Source of the DNA: Ideonella sp. B508-1 | Lineage (GTDB): Bacteria; Pseudomonadota; Gammaproteobacteria; Burkholderiales; Burkholderiaceae_C | Length of the DNA stretch: 33,481 nt | Direction of reading: 5' to 3' | NCBI RefSeq assembly: GCF_000333615.1 | Contig: NZ_BADL01000393.1 | Span: 1 to 33,481 of the forward strand | Shown: positions 1-7,973 of the stretch, one piece after another | Layout: every line of letters starts with the position of its first letter | Numbering within the stretch: the stretch's first letter is position 1 | Notes under the pieces: model-generated | Told to the model about the DNA's origin: nothing | Databases searched by the model: none | The model's input: only the letters and a program-made list of their open reading frames with translations | Position numbers and translations under genes: made by a program

Positions 1-342
1 GGTCTCCATCGTCTCCACCGGCCGGTCGCGGGTCGCGGACAGGCGCGTGTCGGCCGCGTTGTTGTGCAGGATGTCGAGGCCGCCCAGCTGCGCCGCGGCG
101 CCGTCCACCATCGCGGCGACCGCCGCCTCGTCGCCCAGGTCGACCTGCAGCGCGATCGCGCGGCCGCCTTCGGCCCCGATCAGCGCCGCCTGGCGCTGCG
201 CGGACGCGAGGTCGATGTCGGCCACGGCCACGGCGGCGCCTTCGCGCGCCAAGGCCAGCGCGCAGGCCGCGCCGATGCCGCTGCCCGCCCCGGTCACCAG
301 GGCACGTTTGCCGCGCAGGCGGCCGGTCGTCGAGATCGTCAT
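1..342 (-). CDS. Short-chain dehydrogenase/reductase, C-terminus outside the window
   Basis: The first 114 codons of a classical SDR are present; the gene runs off the left edge. The N-terminus carries the NAD(P)-binding glycine motif TGAGSGIG at residues 17-24, an acidic residue after beta-2 (VADIDL) that favours NAD over NADP, and the NNAA motif of the central sheet near residue 95. The ATG at 340-342 is preceded by a G-rich ribosome-binding stretch. It lies 11 bases downstream of the preceding SDR gene, so it is probably the third gene of a minus-strand SDR unit beginning at 1870. The substrate cannot be read; an alcohol or hydroxyacyl-CoA intermediate of the neighbouring P450 pathway is the likeliest guess. 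Confidence 0.85.
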   Translation of the reverse strand, partial: MTISTTGRLRGKRALVTGAGSGIGAACALALAREGAAVAVADIDLASAQRQAALIGAEGGRAIALQVDLGDEAAVAAMVDGAAAQLGGLDILHNNAADTRLSATRDRPVETMET

Positions 343-353
343 GCTGCCCCCGT

Positions 354-1154
354 TCAGAGCGCGGTGAAGAGCCCGCCGTCGACCGGCAGGTTCTGGCCGC
401 TGACATAACCCATCAGATCGCTGGCAAGCGCCACGACCGCGCGACCGATGTCCTCGCGCGGCTCGCCCATGCGGCCCAGCGGGAACATGCTCAGGTAGGC
501 CTGGTGGACGGCCGGGTTCTGCGCGAAGAACACCCGGGTCGGCTCGGTGGCCGCCGAGGGCTGGATCGCGTTGACGGTGATGCCGTGCCCGCCCCACTCG
601 CGCGCCAGCGACTTCACGAAGCCGCGGTCACCGCCCTTGAGCGCGCTGTAGACCGGATTCATCGCCGCGCCATGCAGGCCGAAGGCCGAGCCCAGCACGA
701 TGAAGCGGCCGCGCCCGCTGGCCTTCAAGTGCGTGAATGCCGCCTGGGCGCAGTGGAAGGAGCCATCCCAGGCCACGCGCGCCTGCCGCATCCAGTCTTC
801 TTCGGTGACGTCTTCCAAGGCGATCGGCAACGCGGAATCGCCGCCCGCGTTGGCGTTCTGCACCAGGATGTCGAGCCCGCCCCAGCGGTCGACGGTCGCC
901 TCGACCGCACGGGAGACGGCGGCGAAGTCGCTCACATCGACCTCAAGCGCCCAGGCACTGCCGCCTTCGCCGGCGATGAGCCGGGCCGTCTCGTCGCAGG
1001 TGTCGCGACGGCGCCCGGTGACCGCCACGTGCGCGCCGGCGCCCGCCAGCGCCTGCGCGATGCCGCGCCCGATGCCGGCGCCCGCGCCGGTGACGAAGGC
1101 GACACGCCCGGCCAGCAGCCGGGATTCAGGGAGCTTCGACAGGGTTTCGCTCAT
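354..1154 (-). CDS. Short-chain dehydrogenase/reductase (SDR family)
   Basis: This 266-residue protein is a full-length classical SDR that should oxidise or reduce an alcohol/ketone with NAD(P). The cofactor motif TGAGAGIG is at residues 22-29, followed by TGRRR after beta-2, which suggests NADP preference. The catalytic set is Ser156, Tyr169 and Lys173 (YSALK). The usual NNAG motif is altered to QNANAG near residue 100. The reading frame stays open upstream, but the ATG at 1154 is chosen because it overlaps the TGA of the preceding SDR gene by four bases (ATGA, 1151-1154), a typical coupled start, and because the longer version adds sequence unlike any SDR. Substrate is unknown. Confidence 0.9.
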   Translation of the reverse strand: MSETLSKLPESRLLAGRVAFVTGAGAGIGRGIAQALAGAGAHVAVTGRRRDTCDETARLIAGEGGSAWALEVDVSDFAAVSRAVEATVDRWGGLDILVQNANAGGDSALPIALEDVTEEDWMRQARVAWDGSFHCAQAAFTHLKASGRGRFIVLGSAFGLHGAAMNPVYSALKGGDRGFVKSLAREWGGHGITVNAIQPSAATEPTRVFFAQNPAVHQAYLSMFPLGRMGEPREDIGRAVVALASDLMGYVSGQNLPVDGGLFTAL

Positions 1155-1870
1155 GGCACCATCCAATCGCCGCCGTCCAGGTTGAGGCTCGCGCCCGTGA
1201 CACCGCGCGCCGCGTCGCCGGCCAGCCAGGCGACGGCATCGGCCACGGCGCCGTCCGGCTCGGGGGCCACGCCGAGTGCCGGCGGCGGATCCCCGAGCTC
1301 GGGCGACAAGGGAAAGGCCGCCTGCGCCAGCGCAGGCGCATAGTGACTGCCCGCCACGCCGACCCAGTTCAGGCGAATCCCCAGGCAGCCCCATTGCCGC
1401 GCAGCGGACTTCACCAACGAGCGCTGGCCTTCGGCGAGGGTCATCAGCGGCACCTGGCCCGACGCGCCGACCAGCGATTCGGACGGCCCGATCAGCACGA
1501 CGCTGCCGCCGCGCTCGCGCAGCGCCGCATGGGCGGCCTGCAGGCAGAACAGGCTACCCACATGCTTTGATGCAATGCGGCCCGCCAGTCGTCAGCCGAC
1601 AGCTCGTCAAGAGGGCGGGAGGACAGCGCCGCCGGCATCGCGCAGGCGTGCACGACGACATCGACGCCGCCGAGCTCCCGCCGCGCCGCGTCAATGCCCT
1701 GCCCCGCAATGGCCCTGGACTCGAAAGGCAAGCGGTCTCCACCACGCGCGCGCCATGCCGTTGAAGCCCCGTCGCCGCGCGCGACCGAGTGCCATGCCCG
1801 GCGTCGTGACGATGACACGCCGATCGACCAGCCATCCCGGCACCGCCACTCCATTCGCTTGATTGCCCAC
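1151..1870 (-). pseudogene. SDR gene with three single-base frameshifts
   Basis: Four reading frames in succession encode consecutive parts of one SDR. A GTG start at 1870 follows AGGAG with 8-base spacing. Frame A encodes the first strand (RRVIVTTPGMALGRA). Near 1772-1785 the frame changes to one reading GLQRHGARVVET. Near 1733-1750 it changes again to a frame containing GGVDVVVHACAMP and the DELSADDW helix. Near 1555-1562 it changes a third time (ATGTGGGTAGCC reads correctly if one G is added) to the frame holding SLFCLQAAHAALRERGG and the C-terminus GGDWMVP. Each change corresponds to loss of one base, so the last frame equals the first. The glycine motif (TTPGMALG) and the active-site region (PSESLVGASGQ) are also divergent, resembling atypical SDRs. 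It could be a decayed gene or an intact gene with sequence errors. Confidence 0.75.
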
Positions 1871-1946
1871 TTGCCTCGCTCCTAGAGAGAACCCGCCGCC
1901 GGCTGCGGGAGCACGGCCCATCGTCCGTTGATCTTGTATGAGTCCA

Positions 1947-1970
1947 ATATATGAACGCTGTTCGGCAATA
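1947..1970. promoter_or_regulatory. AT-rich box 1 upstream of the SDR unit
   Basis: In an AT-rich island between the TetR gene and the frameshifted SDR there is a 24-bp element made of the blocks ATATA, GAACG, TGTT and GCAATA separated by 1, 1 and 2 bases. A copy matching at 20 of 24 positions lies at 13737-13760. Its centre GAACGCTGTTC is itself a GAAC/GTTC inverted repeat, as expected for a dimeric TetR-type regulator. It lies about 80 bases upstream of the GTG at 1870. Function as an operator or promoter-operator is inference. Confidence 0.5.
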
Positions 1971-2005
1971 TAAATCAAGATCAGCCGAATGACAACCGTG
2001 GGCAC

Positions 2006-2710
2006 TCAGGCCCTCGAGCCCGCCGCCTGCGCCGAAATCCCACCAACGACATGCAGCACCAGTTGCTCGCGCAACTGCTCCCAGGGCACGGGCAGTTCGG
2101 TCATGCCCGCCAGGTGGCGCGTGACGCCGACGTCGAGCAAGGCGTGGCCGATGAGCGTGTGCAGGAAGTGCAAGGCCCAGCCGACGACGTACTCCGGCGC
2201 GTCGGGCTGGGCGGCCGCGAGCGCGGCATGGAACTGCCTGGCCGTCGATGCGTAGCGGGCGCGCCAGGGCGCGAGCAGCGCGGCTTGGTCGTGCAGCAGC
2301 GCGAAGCCCGAGAGCAGGCGCAGGTAATTGCGCCAGCCGAGGTCACCCGACGCCAGCTTGCTCAGGGCCGGCCCGATCATCGCTTCGACGACCGCGCGCA
2401 GACCGGGCGGGCGATCCGGTCCGGCTTCCTGGCGAGCGAGCGCGAGCGAGGCGTCCAACATCTCGCAGATGGCATCGGCACGACGGAGCACCACCTGCCG
2501 GAACAGCTCATCCTTGGAGCCGAAGTAGTAGCGCGCCAGGCTCAGCTCCACGCGCGCCGACTGGGTGATGCCGCGAATCGTCGCGGCGAAGTAGCCCCGG
2601 TGCGCAAAGACGTCCTCCGCCGCATCGAGGATGCGTTCGCGTGTCGAACGGGCGTCGTCCGGCGCAGCGTCGCGCACGTCCGGGCCGGACGGTTCCTGGA
2701 AAGACGTCAT
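2006..2710 (-). CDS. TetR/AcrR-family transcriptional regulator
   Basis: This 234-residue protein has the TetR layout. An N-terminal DNA-binding domain at about residues 22-70 includes RERILDAAEDVFAHRGY and the recognition region ending in ARYYFGSKDELF. A helical ligand-binding domain follows, with WALHFLHTLIGHALLD typical of the C-terminal dimer helices. The ATG at 2710 is chosen; a GTG 16 codons upstream is in frame, and neither has a clear ribosome-binding site. The gene is divergent from the esterase-P450 operon (150 bases between starts), the standard arrangement for a repressor that controls both itself and its neighbour. The inducer is probably a pathway substrate or acyl-CoA; it cannot be read from the sequence. 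Confidence 0.9.
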   Translation of the reverse strand: MTSFQEPSGPDVRDAAPDDARSTRERILDAAEDVFAHRGYFAATIRGITQSARVELSLARYYFGSKDELFRQVVLRRADAICEMLDASLALARQEAGPDRPPGLRAVVEAMIGPALSKLASGDLGWRNYLRLLSGFALLHDQAALLAPWRARYASTARQFHAALAAAQPDAPEYVVGWALHFLHTLIGHALLDVGVTRHLAGMTELPVPWEQLREQLVLHVVGGISAQAAGSRA

Positions 2711-2860
2711 GGATGGATGTTGGCGAGCTGCGGCATGCGAATCGACTGGTGCTTGCACGGATGTGCAATCGTTCTACATATCGCATAGTATTCGGTTTTC
2801 GGAATCTCATTCGGGCCCATCGACCCGCCTGATCAACCCGACCGACCCCAGGAGACGAGC
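2711..2860. promoter_or_regulatory. Divergent promoter/operator region of the catabolic cluster
   Basis: This 150-bp spacer separates the TetR gene and the esterase-P450 operon and is AT-rich compared with its surroundings. It holds a perfect inverted repeat TTGCAC-GGAT-GTGCAA at 2753-2768, followed by CGTTCTACATATCGC, which loosely recalls the GAACG part of boxes 1 and 2 on the other strand. A weak sigma-70-like TAGTAT lies at about 2786-2791. A strong ribosome-binding site, AGGAGA, sits 5 bases before the TTG start at 2861. Operator and promoter assignments are inference from position and symmetry. Confidence 0.5.
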
Positions 2861-4018
2861 TTGACGACTTCCCCCCCCCTCGAGGCCAATGCGCCTGTGC
2901 AACGCGCGATCGACGAGGTCATTGCCTCGGGCCGGGAGATCGGCCTGCAGGTGGCCGCCTATCACCGGGGACGCCTGGTGGTCGACGCCTGGGGCGGCGT
3001 GGCCGATCCGGCCACCGGCCGCCTCGTGGACGGCGACACGCTGTTCAACGTCTACTCGGTCACGAAGGCCGTCGCGGCCACGGCACTTCACCTGCAGGCC
3101 GAGCGCGGCTTGATCGACTACGACACGCCGGTCGCGCGCTACTGGCCCGAGTACGGCGTCCGCGGCAAGGCCGGCACGACCGTGCGCGACGTTCTCACGC
3201 ATCGCGCCTGCGTGCCGCAGATGCCCGAGGGCGTGACGCCCGAGCGCATGTGCGACTGGGACTGGATGACGCGCGCCATCGCCGAACTCGCCCCCCTGGC
3301 CGAGCCCGGCACCAAGACGCTGTACCTGTCGATGACCTTCGGCTGGATCGTCGGCGAACTGGTGCGCCGCACCGACCCGACGCACCGCTCGCTGGGCCGC
3401 TTCGTCCGTGAGGAGATCGCCGGCCCCCTGCGCGCACCGGACCTGTGGATCGGCGTTCCCGACGCCGAATTCCCGCGCATCGCCCGCCAGGTCGACGCGA
3501 TGGTGCCGGTTCCGCCCGAGCACCTGCCGCCCCTGTTCCTCGCCTCGATGCCGGCGGCCGTCGCGCTGGTCCCGCCGGTGTTCGAGCGCCCCGACGTGCG
3601 TCGCGCGGAAGTGGCCGGCGTCGGCGGCATCTTCACCGCGCGCAGCGAAGCGCGCTTCTGGGCGATGCTGGCCGGGGGCGGCGAACTCGACGGCGTTCGA
3701 CTGCTGTCGCCGCAGCGCGTCGCCACGCTCAACACGCCGCGGGCCCGCAGCGAGGAGCCCGATCAGGTGATGTTCGGCTTCCCGATCCCGATCACCATCG
3801 GCGGCTTCTGGTTCGGCGGCGAACACCCGCCTGTCTGTTCCGCGCGCAGCCCGCGCGCCCTGTGCCACCCGGGCCAGGGTGGCTCGATCGGCTGGGCCGA
3901 CCCCGACCGGCAGCTCGCCGTGGCCATCTGCCACAACCGCCTGTTCAACCCCGGCACGCGCGAGGAGGACGCCATCCTGACGATCGCCGACGCCGTGCAC
4001 GCCGCGCTCGGCCTCTGA
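2861..4018 (+). CDS. Beta-lactamase-fold serine hydrolase (class C / EstB-type esterase)
   Basis: The 385-residue protein belongs to the class C beta-lactamase / penicillin-binding-protein-like hydrolases (Pfam Beta-lactamase), most of which in catabolic clusters are esterases. The nucleophile motif SVTK is at residues 66-69. The YxN box is replaced by LYLSMTFGW, as in EstB-like esterases, and the third box appears as HPGQGGSIGWADP. No signal peptide is visible, so it should act in the cytoplasm, cleaving an ester or lactone. The start is TTG at 2861, supported by AGGAGA just upstream and the lack of a better start. It is the first gene of a plus-strand operon, 21 bases before the P450 gene. 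Confidence 0.88.
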   Translation: MTTSPPLEANAPVQRAIDEVIASGREIGLQVAAYHRGRLVVDAWGGVADPATGRLVDGDTLFNVYSVTKAVAATALHLQAERGLIDYDTPVARYWPEYGVRGKAGTTVRDVLTHRACVPQMPEGVTPERMCDWDWMTRAIAELAPLAEPGTKTLYLSMTFGWIVGELVRRTDPTHRSLGRFVREEIAGPLRAPDLWIGVPDAEFPRIARQVDAMVPVPPEHLPPLFLASMPAAVALVPPVFERPDVRRAEVAGVGGIFTARSEARFWAMLAGGGELDGVRLLSPQRVATLNTPRARSEEPDQVMFGFPIPITIGGFWFGGEHPPVCSARSPRALCHPGQGGSIGWADPDRQLAVAICHNRLFNPGTREEDAILTIADAVHAALGL

Positions 4019-4039
4019 GCCGCTGAAGGAGACGCCGCC

Positions 4040-5284
4040 ATGAGCACCATCGCCCGCATCCAGGACTTCGACGATCCCGCCTACGACCCGTTCGTCTCCG
4101 ACGACGACGCCTTCGGCACCTGCGACGACCCGTATCCCCAACTCGCGCGCTGGCGCGAACAGGCCGATGTCCACGCATTCGACTACCGCGTCGCCATGGG
4201 GCTCTATCCCGACGTGACGATGCGCGACCTGCCCTCGTTCCTGGTCACCGGCTATGACGCGGTCGAGAAGATCTTCCTCGACCCGCAGACCTACTCCAAC
4301 AAGGTCTATGCCCGAAACCTGGGCATCTCCTTCGGCCACAGCGTCAGCACGATGGACGCCCCCGAGCACACCCGGTTCCGCAAGATCTTCCAGAAGGCCT
4401 TTCTGCCCAACACCGTGGCGAAATGGGGCGACACCCTGGTCGATCCGGTCGTCGAATCCCTGATGGACCGGTTCACCAGCCGCGGCAAGGCGGACCTGGT
4501 GCAGGAGTTCACGCACCACTACCCGTTCCACATCATCTATCGTCAGCTGGCCTTGCCGCCCGAGGACGTCAAGGTCTTCCATAAGCTGGCGATCGCCCAG
4601 ACCGTGGTGTCCTACGACGTCGCCCACGGCACCGAGGCATCGCGCAAGCTGGGCGTGTACTTCAAGGCCCTGCTGGACGAGCGGCGCGCCAATCCCGGCG
4701 ACGACCTGGTGAGCCTGCTCGCCCAGGCTGAGGTCGACGGGGACGTGCTGCCGGAAGAGATCCTGGTCTCCTTCCTGCGCCAGTTGGTCAATGCGGGCGG
4801 CGACACCACCTACCGCGCCACCAGCATCCTGCTGACCGGCCTGCTCACCAACCCGGACCAGCTCGCTGCGGTGCGGGAGGACCGTTCGCTGGTGCCGCAG
4901 GCGATCGAGGAGGCGCTGCGCTGGGATGGCCCCGTGCTGATCGCGACGCGCACGCCGACCGTGGACGTGGAACTCGCCGGCGTCCGGATTCCCGCGGGCG
5001 CCTGCCTCTCGGTGGCCTCGGGCTCTGCCAACAGGGACCCGTCACGCTTCGTTGACCCGGACCGCTTCGACATCTTCCGCGAGCGCAAGCACCGCCACTT
5101 CTCGTTCGCCTTCGGCCCGCACGTGTGCATCGGCCAGCATCTGGCGCGCGTCGAGATGACCCGCGCGCTCAACGCGATCCTCGACCGCCTGCCCAACCTG
5201 CGCCTGGACCCCGACATGCCGCCGCCGCGGGTGCAGGGCACGATGATGCGCGTGCCCAAGCACATCCACGTGGTGTTCGACTGA
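4040..5284 (+). CDS. Cytochrome P450 (bacterial class I type)
   Basis: This 414-residue soluble P450 inserts one oxygen atom from O2 into a C-H bond. Diagnostic sites are all present: the I-helix oxygen-activation motif AGGDTT (residues 252-257), the K-helix ExxR pair Glu291/Arg294, and the heme loop FAFGPHVCIGQHL with the iron ligand Cys363. There is no membrane anchor. The ATG at 4040 follows AAGGAGA. The N-terminus and the DAPEHTRFRK sequence (C-helix) resemble bacterial P450s that hydroxylate terpenoids, steroids or alkyl chains (CYP101/CYP111/CYP125-like classes), but the substrate is not deducible. Electrons should come through the ferredoxin at 12052-12372 and the reductase at 12417-13664, which sit in the converging operon rather than beside it. 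Confidence 0.96.
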   Translation: MSTIARIQDFDDPAYDPFVSDDDAFGTCDDPYPQLARWREQADVHAFDYRVAMGLYPDVTMRDLPSFLVTGYDAVEKIFLDPQTYSNKVYARNLGISFGHSVSTMDAPEHTRFRKIFQKAFLPNTVAKWGDTLVDPVVESLMDRFTSRGKADLVQEFTHHYPFHIIYRQLALPPEDVKVFHKLAIAQTVVSYDVAHGTEASRKLGVYFKALLDERRANPGDDLVSLLAQAEVDGDVLPEEILVSFLRQLVNAGGDTTYRATSILLTGLLTNPDQLAAVREDRSLVPQAIEEALRWDGPVLIATRTPTVDVELAGVRIPAGACLSVASGSANRDPSRFVDPDRFDIFRERKHRHFSFAFGPHVCIGQHLARVEMTRALNAILDRLPNLRLDPDMPPPRVQGTMMRVPKHIHVVFD

Positions 5285-5304
5285 CGCCCCTCGGGAGAAG
5301 CCTC

Positions 5305-6960
5305 TTGAGCGATTTCGACTACATCATCGTCGGCGCGGGTTCGGCCGGCTGCGTTCTGGCTAACCGGCTCTCGACGAATCCGGCCTTGCGCGTGCTCCTC
5401 GTGGAGGCGGGGCCGGCCGACACCTCGCCGCTGATCCGCATGCCCAAGGGCTTCGGCAAGCTGCTGGCCGACCCGAAGCATGCGCACTTCTATCCGGTCA
5501 AGCAGCACGATGGCAATGGTCATCGGCAGGAGATCTGGGCGCGCGGCAAGATGCTGGGCGGCTCGAGCTCGATCAACGGCATGGTCTACATGCGGGGCCA
5601 TCCGGCCGACTACGACGACTGGGAGAGGGAACACGGCGCGGCGGGCTGGGGCTGGTCGACGATGGCCGGCTGCTTCCGCCGCATCGAGGACCATGCGCTG
5701 GGGGCCGACGAGCTGCGAGGCGCAGGCGGCCCGCTGAAGGTGTCGCCGCATGCGGAGCGTAGCGTCTTGGGCGATGCGCTGATCGCGGCAGCCGGATCCT
5801 TGGGCCTGCGCGAGCTGCGCGACATCAATCGCGTCGACCACGAGGGCGTGGCCTACCTGACCTACACGATACGAGGCGGCGTCCGCCAGAGTGCGGCCAG
5901 CGCGTTCCTCGCACCGGTGCGCGGTCGCGCCAACCTGAGCGTGCTCACGGATGCCCGCGTCGCCCGCATCCTGTTCGACGGCGCCCGTGCCAGCGGTGTC
6001 GCGCTGCGCCAGGCCGACGGCAGCGCCGCGCAGATGAACGCGCGCCGCGAGGTCATCGTCTGCGCCGGCGCGCTGGAATCGCCCAAGCTGCTGCAGTTGT
6101 CGGGCATCGGCGACGGTGCGCACCTGCAGTCGCTCGGCATCCCGGTGCGGGCGCACCGCCCCGCTGTAGGCGCCAACCTGCGCGAGCACCTGCTCTACAT
6201 GGCGCAGTGGCGGCTGAAGGACGCCGCGCTGTCTGAGAACCGCGAGTACGCCGGCTGGCGACTGGGGCTCAACGTGCTGCGCTACGCGCTCGGCAAGGGC
6301 GGCAAGCTCGGCATCGGCAGCTATCCGGTCGGCGGCTTCTTCGGCACGCGGCCGGACCTGGACCGGCCCGACGCCCAGCTCATGCTGTCGCCGCTGTCGC
6401 TGGACTTCAGCGCCGGCATGACCCGCATGGAGCCGTTTCCCGGCTTCCAGATGTTCAGCTACGGTCTGCGTCCGCGCAGCCAGGGCTCGCTGCGCATCGT
6501 CTCCCCCGATGCCGATGTGCCGCCCGAGATCGACCCGAACTACCTCGCCGACCCCGTGGACCAGGATGTCGCGGTGCGCTCGCTGCGCTTCATGCGCCGG
6601 CTCGCCGCAGCGCCGTCCCTGTCGGCGCTGATCGCGGAGGAGACCCGTCCCGGGCTGCGCGAGCAGAGCGATGCCGAGCTGCTGGATGCCTTCCGTCAGG
6701 GCGGCCAGAGCGGATACCACACCTGCGGCACCTGCCGCATGGGTGGCGACGCCGACAGCGTGGTCGACCCGCAGCTGCGCGTGCGGGGCGTGCAGGGCCT
6801 GCGCGTGATGGACCTGTCCGTCACGCCCACCATGATTTCCGGCAACACCAACGGTCCGATGATGGCCATGGCCTGGCACGCAGCCGACCTCATCCTTCGC
6901 GACGCCGACCGACCGCCCGAGCCCGCAACCATCCTCATCAACGACAAGGAGACGACATGA
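5305..6960 (+). CDS. GMC-family FAD-dependent alcohol oxidoreductase
   Basis: The 551-residue protein is a glucose-methanol-choline oxidoreductase, close in form to choline/alcohol dehydrogenases. It has the FAD-binding GAGSAG at residues 10-15, the GMC signature region GKMLGGSSSINGMVYMRG, and the catalytic pair His472 (YHTCGTCRMG) and Asn516 (SGNTNGP), spaced 44 residues as in choline oxidase. It should oxidise an alcohol, plausibly the product of the P450 immediately upstream, to an aldehyde or ketone. The TTG at 5305 is chosen: it follows GGGAGAAG at proper spacing and gives an N-terminus starting right at the FAD strand. Upstream in-frame starts would overlap the P450 gene by up to 160 bases. 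Its stop overlaps the next start (ATGA). Confidence 0.93.
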   Translation: MSDFDYIIVGAGSAGCVLANRLSTNPALRVLLVEAGPADTSPLIRMPKGFGKLLADPKHAHFYPVKQHDGNGHRQEIWARGKMLGGSSSINGMVYMRGHPADYDDWEREHGAAGWGWSTMAGCFRRIEDHALGADELRGAGGPLKVSPHAERSVLGDALIAAAGSLGLRELRDINRVDHEGVAYLTYTIRGGVRQSAASAFLAPVRGRANLSVLTDARVARILFDGARASGVALRQADGSAAQMNARREVIVCAGALESPKLLQLSGIGDGAHLQSLGIPVRAHRPAVGANLREHLLYMAQWRLKDAALSENREYAGWRLGLNVLRYALGKGGKLGIGSYPVGGFFGTRPDLDRPDAQLMLSPLSLDFSAGMTRMEPFPGFQMFSYGLRPRSQGSLRIVSPDADVPPEIDPNYLADPVDQDVAVRSLRFMRRLAAAPSLSALIAEETRPGLREQSDAELLDAFRQGGQSGYHTCGTCRMGGDADSVVDPQLRVRGVQGLRVMDLSVTPTMISGNTNGPMMAMAWHAADLILRDADRPPEPATILINDKETT

Positions 6961-7922
6961 CAATTCGATATGACGGCCGCGTCGCGGTCGTGACCGGCGG
7001 CGGTAACGGCCTGGGCCGGGACTACTGCCTTCACCTCGCACAACGCGGCGCCAAGGTGGTGGTGAACGACCTGGGCGGCAGCGGTGCGGGCCAGGGCGCC
7101 TCGCACGCGGCGGCGGACAAGGTGGTGGACGAGATCCGCGCCGCGGGCGGCGAGGCCGTGGCCAGCCACGACTCGGTCGCCACGCGTGAAGGCGGCGCCG
7201 CGGTGATCGAGGCCGCGGTGAAGTCCTTCGGACGCGTGGACATCGTCATCAACAACGCCGGCTTCCTGCGCAACAACCGCTTCGAGGACCTCACCGACGA
7301 GCAGATCGACGCGGTGCTCGGCGTCCACCTGAAGGGCGCCTTCTACGTGACTCAACCGGCCTACCGGGTGATGAAGGACCAGGGCTACGGCCGCATCCTG
7401 TTCACCGCGTCGGCCTCCGGCCTGTTCGGTCACCCCTGGCAGGCCAACTACGCCGCCGCCAAGGCCGGCCTGCTGGGCCTGATGCACGTCGTCTCGCTCG
7501 AAGGCGAGCGCCACGGCATCCTGGCCAACGCGCTGTTGCCCACCGCTCACACGCGGCTGGCGGCCGAGATGCACGAAGGCTGGATGGAAGCGACCAACGT
7601 GTCGAAGTTCCTCGGCGAGATCGACTTCGCCACCCTGGCGCCGAACATGGGCGTCGAGCACAACACGCCGCTGGCGCTGTACCTGGTCAGCGAGCGCTGC
7701 CGGTCCACCCACGCCGCCTATTCCGCGGTCGCGGGCCGCTATGCGCACGTCTTCATCGGCTCGGCCGACGGCTGGTCGAACGGCGTCGGTCGCCTGGCCA
7801 CGCCGGAAGAGGTGGAGGCCCACTGGGGCGAGATCACCGACCGCGGCCGCTACCACCTGCCGCACAGCGTCTACGAGGAATTCCTGCCGGCGACGGAGCG
7901 CGTCAAGGCGGGCAGCCGCTGA
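6957..7922 (+). CDS. MFE-2-like SDR, probable (3R)-hydroxyacyl-CoA dehydrogenase
   Basis: This 321-residue SDR resembles the dehydrogenase domain of peroxisomal multifunctional enzyme 2 (17-beta-HSD4). Features are the cofactor motif TGGGNGLG near residues 14-21, the VVVNDLGG strand with the long AADKVVDEIRAAGGEA linker typical of that group, INNAG, and the catalytic Ser152, Tyr165 and Lys169 (YAAAK). The extended C-terminus also fits MFE-2-type enzymes. It probably oxidises a beta-hydroxyacyl-CoA or a ring hydroxyl. Translation is coupled to the GMC gene by the four-base ATGA overlap at 6957-6960. It is the last gene of the plus-strand operon and is followed by a hairpin at 7946-7964. Confidence 0.9.
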   Translation: MTIRYDGRVAVVTGGGNGLGRDYCLHLAQRGAKVVVNDLGGSGAGQGASHAAADKVVDEIRAAGGEAVASHDSVATREGGAAVIEAAVKSFGRVDIVINNAGFLRNNRFEDLTDEQIDAVLGVHLKGAFYVTQPAYRVMKDQGYGRILFTASASGLFGHPWQANYAAAKAGLLGLMHVVSLEGERHGILANALLPTAHTRLAAEMHEGWMEATNVSKFLGEIDFATLAPNMGVEHNTPLALYLVSERCRSTHAAYSAVAGRYAHVFIGSADGWSNGVGRLATPEEVEAHWGEITDRGRYHLPHSVYEEFLPATERVKAGSR

Positions 7923-7945
7923 GGGCGCACGCCCGTCGACCCGGC

Positions 7946-7964
7946 CCGCCGCGCAAGGCGGCGG
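7946..7964. terminator. Hairpin between two converging operons
   Basis: A perfect 7-bp stem (CCGCCGC / GCGGCGG) with loop GCAAG lies between the stops of the SDR (7922, plus) and ETF-QO (7974, minus) genes. There is no T-run on either side, so if it terminates transcription it does so in both directions by stem strength or with Rho. Function is inferred from position. Confidence 0.5.
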
Positions 7965-7973
7965 CCCCCGGGC

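Noticed and set aside
2769-2781. A possible third copy of the 24-bp box on the minus strand in the TetR/esterase spacer
   Set aside because: Only the GAACGAT part and an ATAT offset by one base agree; the GCAATA end is missing, so it is too weak to claim.
2807-7041. Long antisense open frames opposite the esterase, P450 and GMC genes
   Set aside because: They are shadows of well-supported genes, with no recognisable motif, no ribosome-binding site and compositionally biased translations.
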